The position numbers were made by a program, and so were the translations under genes. DNA of 29,895 nt from an uncultured bacterium. GTDB taxonomy: Bacteria > Bacillota > Negativicutes > Acidaminococcales > Acidaminococcaceae. The stretch spans positions 1-29,895 of the forward strand of contig CAJMQS010000026.1 in the NCBI GenBank assembly GCA_905215645.1, in the 5' to 3' direction. Numbering within the stretch: position 1 is the stretch's first letter; each line of letters opens with the position of its first letter. Of the stretch, positions 15,076 through 22,129 are shown one piece after another. Under the pieces are notes generated by a model. It ran no database searches and was not told where the DNA came from. It was given only the letters and a program-made list of their open reading frames with translations.

Positions 15076-16578
15076 ATGAAACTGATTGCAAGTGCAGCCA
15101 TGAAAAAAGTGGATACCAAGGCCATCGGTGAGATGGGGATCCCGGAAGCCGTACTGATCGAGAATGCAGGCCGTGCCGTGGCCGATGGAGCAGTGGAGCT
15201 GCTGGGGGATGTCCGGGAGAAACGGATCATCCTGCTCATCGGCAAGGGGAATAATGGAGGAGACGGTCTGGCAGCCGCTCGGTTCCTGCTGAAACGGGGA
15301 GCCCTGGTGACCTTGGTTTTGGCAGAATCCCCGGAAAACTTTGGCCCGGGAGCCGCACTCCAGTATAAAATCGACCAAAATTTCCCTTTTACCATCCTGC
15401 GGTGGGAAAAAGACCAGAATGACGTACTCCAGTCCTGTGCCCAAGCGGATCTGTTCATCGATGCTCTGCTGGGGACCAGCTTTCACGGAAAAGTTCGGGA
15501 ACCTATCCGTTCTCTGCTGGAGACGCTCCAGATGGTGCCTGTGCCGGTACTGGCCGTGGACATCCCCAGCGGGGTGGAAGCGGACCACGGATACACGGAC
15601 CTGGCTCTCCATGCCCGGATGACAGTGACTATGATCGCTCCGAAACCGGGACTGTATCTATATCCCGGTGCCGGCTATACAGGAAAGGTGATCCTGGCCG
15701 ACTTGAATACTCCACCTTCTTTGGTGCTGGAAGCGGAAAGCGATGCCGAACTCCTGACGGAAGACCTGATCCGCCATGTGCTGCCCAAACGGCCGGCCAA
15801 TGCCCATAAGGGGATGAACGGGAAAATCGGGATCCTGGCCGGTAGCCTGGGCTATGCCGGAGCGGCGGAACTCTGTTCAAAGGCGGCGGTCCGGGCAGGA
15901 GCCGGCCTGGTGACTCTGTATACCCAGCCGGAAGTGCTCCAGCCTCTCATCATTAAATCCACGGAAGTGATGGTGCGCCCGGTGACGGAAGCCAGCCTGA
16001 AGGCTTTCCAGGCCTATGATGTGGTGGCAGTCGGTCCTGGAGTGGGCAAGGCACCGGAAACGGTCCAGTATCTGCGGGAACTGCTGCCCCAGCTGTCCCA
16101 GCCCATTGTACTAGATGCAGATGGGCTCAATGCTCTGGCTGGGGACGATGTCCTGCTGGCTTCCCTGAAACAGAAGATCTTTACCCCCCATCCTGGGGAA
16201 ATGGCCCGGCTGCTGGGAAAAAGTGTGGGAGAAATCCTCCAGGATCCGGTCCAGGCGGCCCGGGAAGGAGCGGCCCGCTGGCAGGCTGTAGTGGTGCTGA
16301 AATGTACTCCTACGGTAGTGGCGCTGCCTGCTGGGCAGATCTTCCTCAATACCACCGGCAACGAAGGGATGGCGACCGGAGGCTGCGGCGATGTACTCAC
16401 CGGCACCATCGCGGCTCTCCTGGGGCAGGGGCTGGACCTGGGACAGGCAGCCTGCTGCGGAGTCTATCTCCAGGGGCTGGCGGGAGATTTGGCTGCCCAG
16501 AACGGAAAAATCGGTCTAGCAGCGGGAGACCTGGTGCTCCAGCTGCCTAGGGCGCTGGAGAAAGTCAGAAAGGGATGA
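15076..16578 (+). CDS. nnr: Bifunctional NAD(P)H-hydrate epimerase / ADP-dependent NAD(P)H-hydrate dehydratase
   Basis: This 500-aa fusion repairs damaged nicotinamide cofactors. The N-terminal YjeF domain (about 1-215) epimerises R- and S-NAD(P)HX; GKGNNGGDGLAAARFL at 56-71 is its nucleotide motif. The C-terminal carbohydrate-kinase-like domain (about 225-500) dehydrates S-NAD(P)HX using ADP or ATP. It shows DADGLNAL, FTPHPGEMARLLG and GGCGDVLTG with the catalytic Asp439. Length and domain order are normal. The ATG lies one base after the acpS stop, and GGAGGGA at the end of acpS is the ribosome site. A GC-rich hairpin follows. Confidence 0.95.
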   Translation: MKLIASAAMKKVDTKAIGEMGIPEAVLIENAGRAVADGAVELLGDVREKRIILLIGKGNNGGDGLAAARFLLKRGALVTLVLAESPENFGPGAALQYKIDQNFPFTILRWEKDQNDVLQSCAQADLFIDALLGTSFHGKVREPIRSLLETLQMVPVPVLAVDIPSGVEADHGYTDLALHARMTVTMIAPKPGLYLYPGAGYTGKVILADLNTPPSLVLEAESDAELLTEDLIRHVLPKRPANAHKGMNGKIGILAGSLGYAGAAELCSKAAVRAGAGLVTLYTQPEVLQPLIIKSTEVMVRPVTEASLKAFQAYDVVAVGPGVGKAPETVQYLRELLPQLSQPIVLDADGLNALAGDDVLLASLKQKIFTPHPGEMARLLGKSVGEILQDPVQAAREGAARWQAVVVLKCTPTVVALPAGQIFLNTTGNEGMATGGCGDVLTGTIAALLGQGLDLGQAACCGVYLQGLAGDLAAQNGKIGLAAGDLVLQLPRALEKVRKG

Positions 16579-16582
16579 AAGG

Positions 16583-16619
16583 AGGCCGGACCGCCCGAAA
16601 GCGGACGGCACGCCGGCCT
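16583..16619 (+). terminator. GC-rich hairpin after nnr
   Basis: AGGCCGG (16583-16589) pairs with CCGGCCT (16613-16619), and the interior folds as CCGC/GCGG around CCGAAA. There is no T run after it, so it may be a Rho-type pause, an mRNA 3'-end protector or a weak terminator. Confidence 0.4.
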
Positions 16620-16622
16620 GAT

Positions 16623-16651
16623 TTGCATGAACCCTGTGAAAGTGTTACAAT
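16623..16651 (+). promoter_or_regulatory. Promoter of the amidase-GerMN operon
   Basis: TTGCAT (16623-16628), a 17-nt spacer and TACAAT (16646-16651) with extended TG at 16643-16644 make a strong match to the housekeeping consensus. The start is expected near 16658, about 50 nt before the GTG. Confidence 0.8.
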
Positions 16652-16695
16652 GGCCGGGTAGTCTGGGAGGCAGAGGAAACCTGCTGCGTCCCAAG

Positions 16696-16702
16696 AGGAG
16701 GT
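16696..16702 (+). promoter_or_regulatory. Ribosome binding site fixing the GTG start of the amidase
   Basis: A perfect AGGAGGT lies six bases before GTG at 16709. The protein then opens directly with a signal peptide, so the GTG is convincing. Confidence 0.85.
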
Positions 16703-16708
16703 TCCAAC

Positions 16709-17812
16709 GTGATCAAAAAACTGCTGTTACTATTCTTCTGTCTGGTGGCATGCCTGGGAACGGGAAATGCACAGGCAGCAGCCAAAATCCAGGATGTGGT
16801 GTACGGAGTCAACCCCAACGGTCGGCTGCGGATTGTCCTGGATACCAATCAGGCAACAAGATATAAGACGGAGATGCTGGACAATGAACTGCGGGTCACC
16901 GTTTACGGAAACCTGAATTCATCCATCCCTCGTGTCACGACTCCCAAGAAGGCCACTTACGTATCCCGGGTCTATCTGGAACGGAAAGTCAACGCCACTG
17001 TGGTCCATGTGATGATGAAGAAACCCCTCCAAAAGGGGATGTTCAATGTGTTCAGCCTGAAAGCGGACCGGGTGGCAAAACGGCCTACCCGTGTAGTGGT
17101 GGATGTCATCGCCGCACCGCCTCAGAAGACTTTTACGCCCAAAAAGAAAGACCGGCCCAGCAGTTCGCCCTGGCAGTCCACCCGGCCGAAACCCAGCTTC
17201 GGCAGCACTTATTCCGTGGTAGGGGGGATCAAGGGCAAACGGATCACCCTGGATGCCGGCCATGGGGGTACGGACCCGGGGACCCATGGATTGGTGACCG
17301 GGACTTATGAAAAAGATGTGACCCTGCCCATCACCAAGAAGGTCAAGGCATTGCTGGAGAAGAAGGGCGCCATCGTCTACATGACCCGGACCACCGATGT
17401 AGATGTGTACGGACCGGATGCGACGGATGCAGAAGAACTCCAGGCTAGGGTGGATGTGGCAGAAAACAGCCATTCGGACATGTTCATCAGCATCCACATC
17501 AATGCCAGTGAAAATACCAGCGTAGGCGGGTTCTCCACCTATTACCATCCCAAGACCAAATATGATATCCAAGTGGCCCAGTGCATCCAGGATCAGCTGA
17601 TGAAAACTGCTGATGTGGATGATCTGGGGGTACGGTATGCCAACTTCTATGTGAACAAGCGAAGCACCATGCCTGGGGCTTTGGTGGAATGCCTGTTCCT
17701 GACCAACAAACGGGAGGAAAAACTCCTGATTTCCGATTGGTTCCAGAATAAGGTGGCCAAGGCCATTGCAGACGGGATCGAGGATTTCTACAATCAGCAC
17801 CAAGGAGGTTGA
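16709..17812 (+). CDS. Exported N-acetylmuramoyl-L-alanine amidase (AMIN + Amidase_3)
   Basis: The 367-aa enzyme cleaves the bond between muramic acid and the stem peptide of peptidoglycan, usually for daughter-cell separation. A Sec signal covers residues 1-24. An AMIN domain (about 26-135) probably targets the septum or cell wall. A basic/Ser/Pro linker (138-165) leads to Amidase_3 (about 178-362). Expected zinc ligands are His185 (DAGHGG), Glu201 (YEKDV) and His263 (SIHINAS); the catalytic Glu is Glu327 (LVECLF). All key residues are present. The next gene, a GerMN lipoprotein, starts four bases after the stop and shares the operon. Confidence 0.94.
   Translation: MIKKLLLLFFCLVACLGTGNAQAAAKIQDVVYGVNPNGRLRIVLDTNQATRYKTEMLDNELRVTVYGNLNSSIPRVTTPKKATYVSRVYLERKVNATVVHVMMKKPLQKGMFNVFSLKADRVAKRPTRVVVDVIAAPPQKTFTPKKKDRPSSSPWQSTRPKPSFGSTYSVVGGIKGKRITLDAGHGGTDPGTHGLVTGTYEKDVTLPITKKVKALLEKKGAIVYMTRTTDVDVYGPDATDAEELQARVDVAENSHSDMFISIHINASENTSVGGFSTYYHPKTKYDIQVAQCIQDQLMKTADVDDLGVRYANFYVNKRSTMPGALVECLFLTNKREEKLLISDWFQNKVAKAIADGIEDFYNQHQGG
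17802..17809 (+). promoter_or_regulatory. Ribosome binding site fixing the GerMN gene start
   Basis: AAGGAGGT lies at the end of the amidase gene, seven bases before the ATG at 17817. It rules out an in-frame ATG at 17820+ and one upstream at 17766. Confidence 0.85.
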
Positions 17813-17816
17813 GCCG

Positions 17817-18365
17817 ATGCAAAGAAAAATGACCCGATGGACGGCAGTGTTCCTGCTGCTGGGTGGGCTGACTTTCCTGGGAGGCTGCGGTACGCCGAGT
17901 ACGACCGTGCATCCGGAGACCCAGAAGGAAACCGCAGCAGCGGACCAGAAATCCGGCAAGGGGGCGTCCCAGACGTCCGGGCAGACTCTGTACCGGGCAG
18001 GGAAGAATGGAAAACTGAAGGCCCAGACGGTGAAACTTGCAGGATCCAAGGACAAGCTGCCTTTGGCAGTCCTGAAGGAGCTGGTGGAAAGACAGCCCCA
18101 GGGGGATACGACCTTCCCCAAAGGGCTGAAAGTCAATCAGGTCACCGTCAAGGATAAAGTGGCCACCGTGGATTTCAGCCGGGAATTCCAGACCCGGCGA
18201 GGTGACCATGATACCCTGCTGATGCTGTATGCAGTGGTGGATACTCTCACCGAGTTCCCCGAGATCCAAAGCGTGAAATTCACCGTAAAGGGAAAACCAG
18301 TGACGGTGCTGGGAGGACAGGACCTGTCAGTTCCGCTGCAGCGGGATAAGAAGTATATACAGTGA
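17817..18365 (+). CDS. GerMN-domain lipoprotein
   Basis: The 182-aa product has a lipoprotein signal (MQRKMTRWTAVFLLLGGLTFLGGC, acylated Cys24), a low-complexity linker of about 50 residues rich in Thr, Gln and Lys, and a GerMN domain (about 65-175). That domain contains LAVLKELVERQP, VNQVTVKDKVATVDFS and LMLYAVVDTLTEFPEIQSVKFTVKG. GerM proteins of spore formers act in spore envelope assembly and germination. GerMN lipoproteins also occur in non-sporulating Bacillota, often beside cell-wall amidases as here. A role in septal or envelope remodelling with the amidase is inferred. The stop codon forms part of the terminator stem. Confidence 0.88.
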   Translation: MQRKMTRWTAVFLLLGGLTFLGGCGTPSTTVHPETQKETAAADQKSGKGASQTSGQTLYRAGKNGKLKAQTVKLAGSKDKLPLAVLKELVERQPQGDTTFPKGLKVNQVTVKDKVATVDFSREFQTRRGDHDTLLMLYAVVDTLTEFPEIQSVKFTVKGKPVTVLGGQDLSVPLQRDKKYIQ

Positions 18366-18413
18366 AAAAGAGGGTTTGCGTCACATCAATGTGCCGCAAG
18401 CCCTCTTTTTCAC
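18362..18413 (+). terminator. Very long rho-independent terminator overlapping the GerMN stop codon
   Basis: Two arms of 24 positions pair with one mismatch (T18381/C18394) and one G-T pair, closing on the loop TCAA (18386-18389). The 3' arm contains TTTTT (18406-18410). The TGA stop (18363-18365) lies in the 5' arm. The symmetry would also stop transcription from the other strand. Confidence 0.9.
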
Positions 18414-18434
18414 CTCTCCCTCATCTTCCCCCGC

Positions 18435-18440
18435 TATAAT
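18435..18440 (+). promoter_or_regulatory. -10 element before the beta-helix protein gene
   Basis: A perfect TATAAT sits 33 bases before the ATG at 18473. No convincing -35 or extended TG is seen (GCTATAAT). Confidence 0.5.
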
Positions 18441-18472
18441 GGAACCAACAAATCGCAGAGGAGGCATCTGGT

Positions 18473-19858
18473 ATGCACTGTAAAAAATCTTTCCTGGCTT
18501 TCTGTCTGTTGGCTTCTTTGGGGGCTGCGGTTCCTGGCTTTGCCGGGGTGCCGGCAGGGGCAGGGACCGCACCTGCTGTGCTGGGCCAGGGGAATCCGCT
18601 GCCTCTGTCTTCGGAGGGGAAGGCACCTCAAGGGATGCCGCCCGGGGGCTTCAATCCTCCCGGCCAGGTGATCCAGGGAACGGCTGCGGTGGACCTGAAA
18701 GCTAACGGTGTCTATACGGATCAAACGTATACTTCTGTAGGCAATGATGAAAATGCCCTCCGGGTCACTGGGGCTGCTGTGAACCTGGACCAGGTAGCCA
18801 TACGGAAAACCGGCGGGGCTTCCTCCAACACGGAGGGGGGAGATTTCTATGGCATGAACGCAGCCCTCCTGGCCACTGATGGAGCCAAAGTGACCATCAA
18901 GGATTCCACCGTGACTTCTTCCGCAAAAAACGGCAATGGCCTATTCAGTTACGGAAAAGATACGTCTTTGGATGCGGAACGGGTGACCATCACCACCACC
19001 GGGGACAACTCCGGAGGGATCCAGACTACCGGGGGAGCCACCACCCGGGCCTGGAACCTCAATGTCCATACTGCCGGGAATTCTTCTGCTGCCATCCGGT
19101 CCGACCGGGGCGGCGGTACGGTCCAGGTGAACGGTGGGATCTATGTGACCGAGGGCAGCGGATCGCCGGCCATCTATTCCACAGCAGCTATTTCCGTCCA
19201 GGATGCGGTGCTCCAGGCAGCTCATTCAGAAGGGGCCGTGATTGAAGGGAAAAACAACATCCGGCTGGTCAACTGTACCTTGGAAGGTTCCATGGATGCC
19301 CAGCGGACTCTGGGAGGCAGGACTTTTGCAGAAGAAAATGTCCATGGCGTGATGATTTATCAATCCATGAGCGGAGACGCAGAACAGGGAACTTCTTCCT
19401 TTGCCATGGAAGGGGGAAAACTCATCTGCCATCGGGGAGACCTGTTCTATGTGACCAACACGGACTGTACCCTGGATCTTACCGGGGTATCTCTGGAGAA
19501 CTTGGATCCCCAGGGAAAACTCCTGCGGGTGGAAGGCAACAGTGCTTCCCGAGGCTGGGGCAAAGCCGGCAGTAACGGGGGAAAAGCCAAGGCGACCGCT
19601 GTAGGGCAGAAACTCCAGGGGGACATTGTGGTGGATACCATTTCCCAATTGGACCTGACCCTAGGGAAGGGAACGGTATTCCAGGGAGCCATTGCGTTGA
19701 AGGAAAATCCCAGCGGCACTGCCACTGGCAGCAATATTGCCGTGACCGTAGAAAAAGGAGCCACCTGGAACCTGACCGGAGACAGCACTGTGGACACCCT
19801 GGTGAACCATGGGAAAATCAATCTGCGGGGGCATAAGCTGACGGTGTTGGGGAAATGA
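18473..19858 (+). CDS. Exported right-handed beta-helix protein of unknown function
   Basis: I do not recognise a named family for this 461-aa protein. A signal peptide is clear (residues 1-24, ending PGFA). A Pro/Gly-rich segment follows (about 45-70, GMPPGGFNPPGQ). The rest (about 75-455) consists of imperfect repeats of 18-25 residues alternating short beta strands with polar turns. These are rich in Thr, Gly, Asn, Ser and Val and typical of parallel beta-helices in adhesins and polysaccharide-active proteins. No autotransporter barrel, LPXTG or SLH anchor is present, so it is probably secreted or periplasmic. AGAGGAGG (18457-18463) lies nine bases before the ATG. It stands alone between two terminators, with its own -10. 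Confidence 0.7.
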   Translation: MHCKKSFLAFCLLASLGAAVPGFAGVPAGAGTAPAVLGQGNPLPLSSEGKAPQGMPPGGFNPPGQVIQGTAAVDLKANGVYTDQTYTSVGNDENALRVTGAAVNLDQVAIRKTGGASSNTEGGDFYGMNAALLATDGAKVTIKDSTVTSSAKNGNGLFSYGKDTSLDAERVTITTTGDNSGGIQTTGGATTRAWNLNVHTAGNSSAAIRSDRGGGTVQVNGGIYVTEGSGSPAIYSTAAISVQDAVLQAAHSEGAVIEGKNNIRLVNCTLEGSMDAQRTLGGRTFAEENVHGVMIYQSMSGDAEQGTSSFAMEGGKLICHRGDLFYVTNTDCTLDLTGVSLENLDPQGKLLRVEGNSASRGWGKAGSNGGKAKATAVGQKLQGDIVVDTISQLDLTLGKGTVFQGAIALKENPSGTATGSNIAVTVEKGATWNLTGDSTVDTLVNHGKINLRGHKLTVLGK

Positions 19859-19866
19859 GAAAAAGG

Positions 19867-19892
19867 GGGGCTGTTGCACGTGCAACAGCCCC
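19867..19892. terminator. Bidirectional terminator between the beta-helix gene and putP
   Basis: A perfect 26-nt palindrome has arms GGGGCTGTTGCAC and GTGCAACAGCCCC. On the plus strand GTCTTTT follows. On the minus strand the upstream AAAAAGG reads as CCTTTTT. It serves both convergent genes and shares its GTTGC/GCAAC tip with four other hairpins. Confidence 0.9.
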
Positions 19893-19897
19893 GTCTT

Positions 19898-21385
19898 TTA
19901 CGCTTCTTTCAATTTTTTCACTGCTTCATCATACCGTGCTACAATGTCCGGTTCCGGTTCTTTGTCCATCAGGCTGACGATGAGGATGGCCAGGCAGGAA
20001 AGGACGAATCCAGGAATGATTTCATAGACGCCAGTGAAGGCAAAGAAATTCTTCCAGATCAGGACTGTGGAACCTCCCACCACGATCCCTGCAAAAGCTC
20101 CGTCCGTGGTCATCCGGCGCCAGAACAGGGAAAATAGGACCAGAGGACCAAAGGCTGCCCCGAATCCAGCCCAGGCGTAAGACACGATGTTCAGGATCAT
20201 GCTGTCCGGATTCATGGCCAGGACCAGGGAGAGGGCAGATACCACAATGATCATCATCCGGCTCATGCGTACCAGTTCCCCGGCAGTGGCTTTCGGGTTG
20301 ATCAGGATCTTATAGAAATCGGTGGTGAAGGAGGAAGCTGCTACCAGGAGCTGGCTGTCCGAAGTGCTCATGATGGCACCCAGGATCCCGGAAGTGATGA
20401 TCCCAGCCAGGAAGGGATGATAGAATTTCCCGCTCATCTGGATGAAGACAGTTTCCGCAGCTCCGCCTTTCAGCACATCGCCCAGATAGACCCGGCCGGT
20501 CAGCCCTACCAGTACGGCCATGGCCAGGGAAATGATGACCCAGGTAACGGCGATGTGGGTGGCCTGCCGGATGCTCTTGGGATCCCGGATGGCCATGAAG
20601 CGGACCAGGATATGAGGCTGGCCGAAATAGCCCAGGCCCCAGGCCAGGAGGGAGATGATAGCAGTGAGGCTCAGTACGCTGCCGTCGGCACCTCTTACCA
20701 TGTTGAAGTAATAGGGGCTGATGGCATTCAGCCGTTCAATGGTGGGGCCCACGCCCCCGATATAGTACATGGCTGTGACCGGGACCACCAGGATGGAAAA
20801 GAACATGAGGAAGCCCTGGAACAGATCCGTCCAGCATACGGCGGCAAAACCGCCCATGAGGGTATAGAAGACCACGATACCGGCAGTCAGGAACAGGGAA
20901 TAGCGATAGTCCAGCCCAAAGGCCGTATTGAAGAGCTTGCCTCCGGCTACGAAGCTGGAAGAAGTGTAGATCAGGAAGAAGATAAAAATAAAGAAGGCCG
21001 AAGCGATCCGCAGTTTCCGGTGCTTGTCATAGAACCGGTTGTCGAAGTATTCCGGCAGGGTGATGGCATTTCCCATGACGGAAGTGAAGATCCGCAGCCG
21101 TTTGGCCACTACGATCCAGTTGACCCAAGTGCCGATGATCAGGCCCAGGGCGATCCAGAAGGCACTGATACCAGCCATATAGGCATAACCGGGCAGCCCC
21201 ATGAGCATCCAGCCGCTCATGTCCGAGGCTTCCGCACTCATGGACGTGACCCAGGGCCCCAGAGCGCGCCCTCCCAGTGCGTACCCCTCCATATCTTCAT
21301 CTTTTTTATAGGTGATCAGGCCGATCCCGATCAGTACTGCGAAATACAGTACCAGAGCCACTACTGTGCTCAGTGCGATATGCAT
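19898..21385 (-). CDS. putP: Sodium/proline symporter
   Basis: This sodium:solute symporter of about 495 aa imports proline with Na+. It has about 13 hydrophobic segments. The family signatures LGGRALGPWVTSMSAEASDMSGWMLMGLPG and GNAITLPEYFDNRF lie in the N-terminal third, and GYFGQPHILVRFMAIRDPKS in the middle. These match PutP more closely than pantothenate or sugar relatives. I chose the ATG at 21385 because AAAGGA lies eight bases upstream. An ATG at 21394 would add three residues and is too close to the site. It has its own promoter (21447-21419) and stands alone. A related substrate is possible, but proline is the best call. Confidence 0.9.
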   Translation of the reverse strand: MHIALSTVVALVLYFAVLIGIGLITYKKDEDMEGYALGGRALGPWVTSMSAEASDMSGWMLMGLPGYAYMAGISAFWIALGLIIGTWVNWIVVAKRLRIFTSVMGNAITLPEYFDNRFYDKHRKLRIASAFFIFIFFLIYTSSSFVAGGKLFNTAFGLDYRYSLFLTAGIVVFYTLMGGFAAVCWTDLFQGFLMFFSILVVPVTAMYYIGGVGPTIERLNAISPYYFNMVRGADGSVLSLTAIISLLAWGLGYFGQPHILVRFMAIRDPKSIRQATHIAVTWVIISLAMAVLVGLTGRVYLGDVLKGGAAETVFIQMSGKFYHPFLAGIITSGILGAIMSTSDSQLLVAASSFTTDFYKILINPKATAGELVRMSRMMIIVVSALSLVLAMNPDSMILNIVSYAWAGFGAAFGPLVLFSLFWRRMTTDGAFAGIVVGGSTVLIWKNFFAFTGVYEIIPGFVLSCLAILIVSLMDKEPEPDIVARYDEAVKKLKEA

Positions 21386-21406
21386 AGACAACATCCTTTC
21401 CTGTTA

Positions 21407-21419
21407 TGAATAAAATTCA
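21407..21419. promoter_or_regulatory. TGAAT-AAA-ATTCA palindrome at the putP transcription start
   Basis: A perfect 5-bp inverted repeat with a 3-nt spacer overlaps the end of the putP -10 and the predicted +1. The arms equal the ArgR/AhrC ARG-box half-sites (TGAAT, ATTCA), but the usual spacer is four. An arginine-responsive operator is possible; other regulators are not excluded. Confidence 0.35.
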
Positions 21420-21447
21420 TTATATAATAGAAAATTCTTCAACGCAA
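21419..21447 (-). promoter_or_regulatory. Promoter of putP
   Basis: On the minus strand TTGCGT (21447-21442), a 17-nt spacer and TATAAT (21424-21419) form a good housekeeping promoter. The start is expected near 21412, giving a leader of about 27 nt. Confidence 0.8.
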
Positions 21448-21574
21448 TAAAATCTGAGATCCCTGTTTTTCTTTCATCTCGCCCTTGCCTTTTGCCTGTC
21501 TTTAATATAAAATAAACAAGAATAAGGCAAGACAATATTTTTTTGCTGACAGATACTACATAACGCATCCAATT

Positions 21575-21629
21575 GAGGGCTTGCTCCTTCGCCGCGCTGA
21601 TGGTGCTGGCTTGCACAGGGGCAACCCTC
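21575..21629 (+). other. Hairpin in the region upstream of the DUF1934 gene
   Basis: GAGGG-c-TTGCTCC (21575-21587) can pair with GGGGCAACCCTC (21618-21629), with one bulge and one G-T pair. The loop is about 30 nt. It lies 20 bases before the ATG at 21650. The rest of 21448-21574 is AT-rich and holds nothing else I can name; no clear promoter was found for the plus-strand operon. Confidence 0.35.
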
Positions 21630-21649
21630 TACTTATTGTGGAGAGGGCC

Positions 21650-22129
21650 ATGACACCTGTTAAGATTACCATCCATAGCGAAACCCTGGGAGAAGGCGCT
21701 GCCCAGCCCATGACGCTGGTGGCCTTCGGACAGCTGACGGAAAAGGGCAGGACCACCTATGTCCGGTATGAGGAAACCCAAGTGACCGGCATGGAGGGAA
21801 CCCGCACCACCCTGAAGTGGACGGAGGATTCCCTGACGGTGATCCGGCATGGCCGTTATGAACATCGGCAGCAGTATGAACGGGGCCGGAACAGTTCGTT
21901 TCAATACAGGACCCCGTATTTTACTGTTCCCATGATGGTCTATACCCGAGAACTGAACATTTCCCGGAAAGAACATGCCTGGCAGGTCCAGGTGTACTAT
22001 GACCTGGAAATGGACAGCCAGCCCAATGGAAGCGTTCGTTTGCGAATCGAGATCGAGGAGGAAGAAAAGCGTGGACATGAAGAAAGTACTGGCGGAAGCA
22101 GTGGCCTCCGCCGTCCGGAAGGCCATTGA
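21650..22129 (+). CDS. DUF1934 (YwiB-like) protein
   Basis: This 159-aa cytoplasmic protein matches the DUF1934 beta-barrel family. It opens with MTPVKITIHSETLG and has TYVRYEETQVTGMEGTRTTLKW, DSLTVIRHGRYEHRQQYERG and YFTVPMMVYTRELNI blocks. Members commonly sit directly upstream of argS, as here. The biochemical role is unknown. GGAGAGG just before the ATG (about four bases) supports this start rather than an in-frame ATG at 21581. The last 20 codons overlap argS by 59 bases in another frame, so the C-terminal tail (EESTGGSSGLRRPEGH) may be unconstrained. Confidence 0.85.
   Translation: MTPVKITIHSETLGEGAAQPMTLVAFGQLTEKGRTTYVRYEETQVTGMEGTRTTLKWTEDSLTVIRHGRYEHRQQYERGRNSSFQYRTPYFTVPMMVYTRELNISRKEHAWQVQVYYDLEMDSQPNGSVRLRIEIEEEEKRGHEESTGGSSGLRRPEGH
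22055..22062 (+). promoter_or_regulatory. Ribosome binding site of argS inside the DUF1934 gene
   Basis: GAGGAGGA lies eight bases before GTG at 22071 and 14 before ATG at 22077. The spacing favours the GTG. Confidence 0.65.

Noticed and set aside
21611..21639. TTGCAC-17-TATTGT as the promoter of the DUF1934-argS operon
   Set aside because: The start would fall about four bases before the ATG and remove the ribosome site from the transcript.
21395..21649. T-box leader for argS
   Set aside because: No T-box sequence (TGGNACCGCG-like) or following antiterminator/terminator pair is visible.
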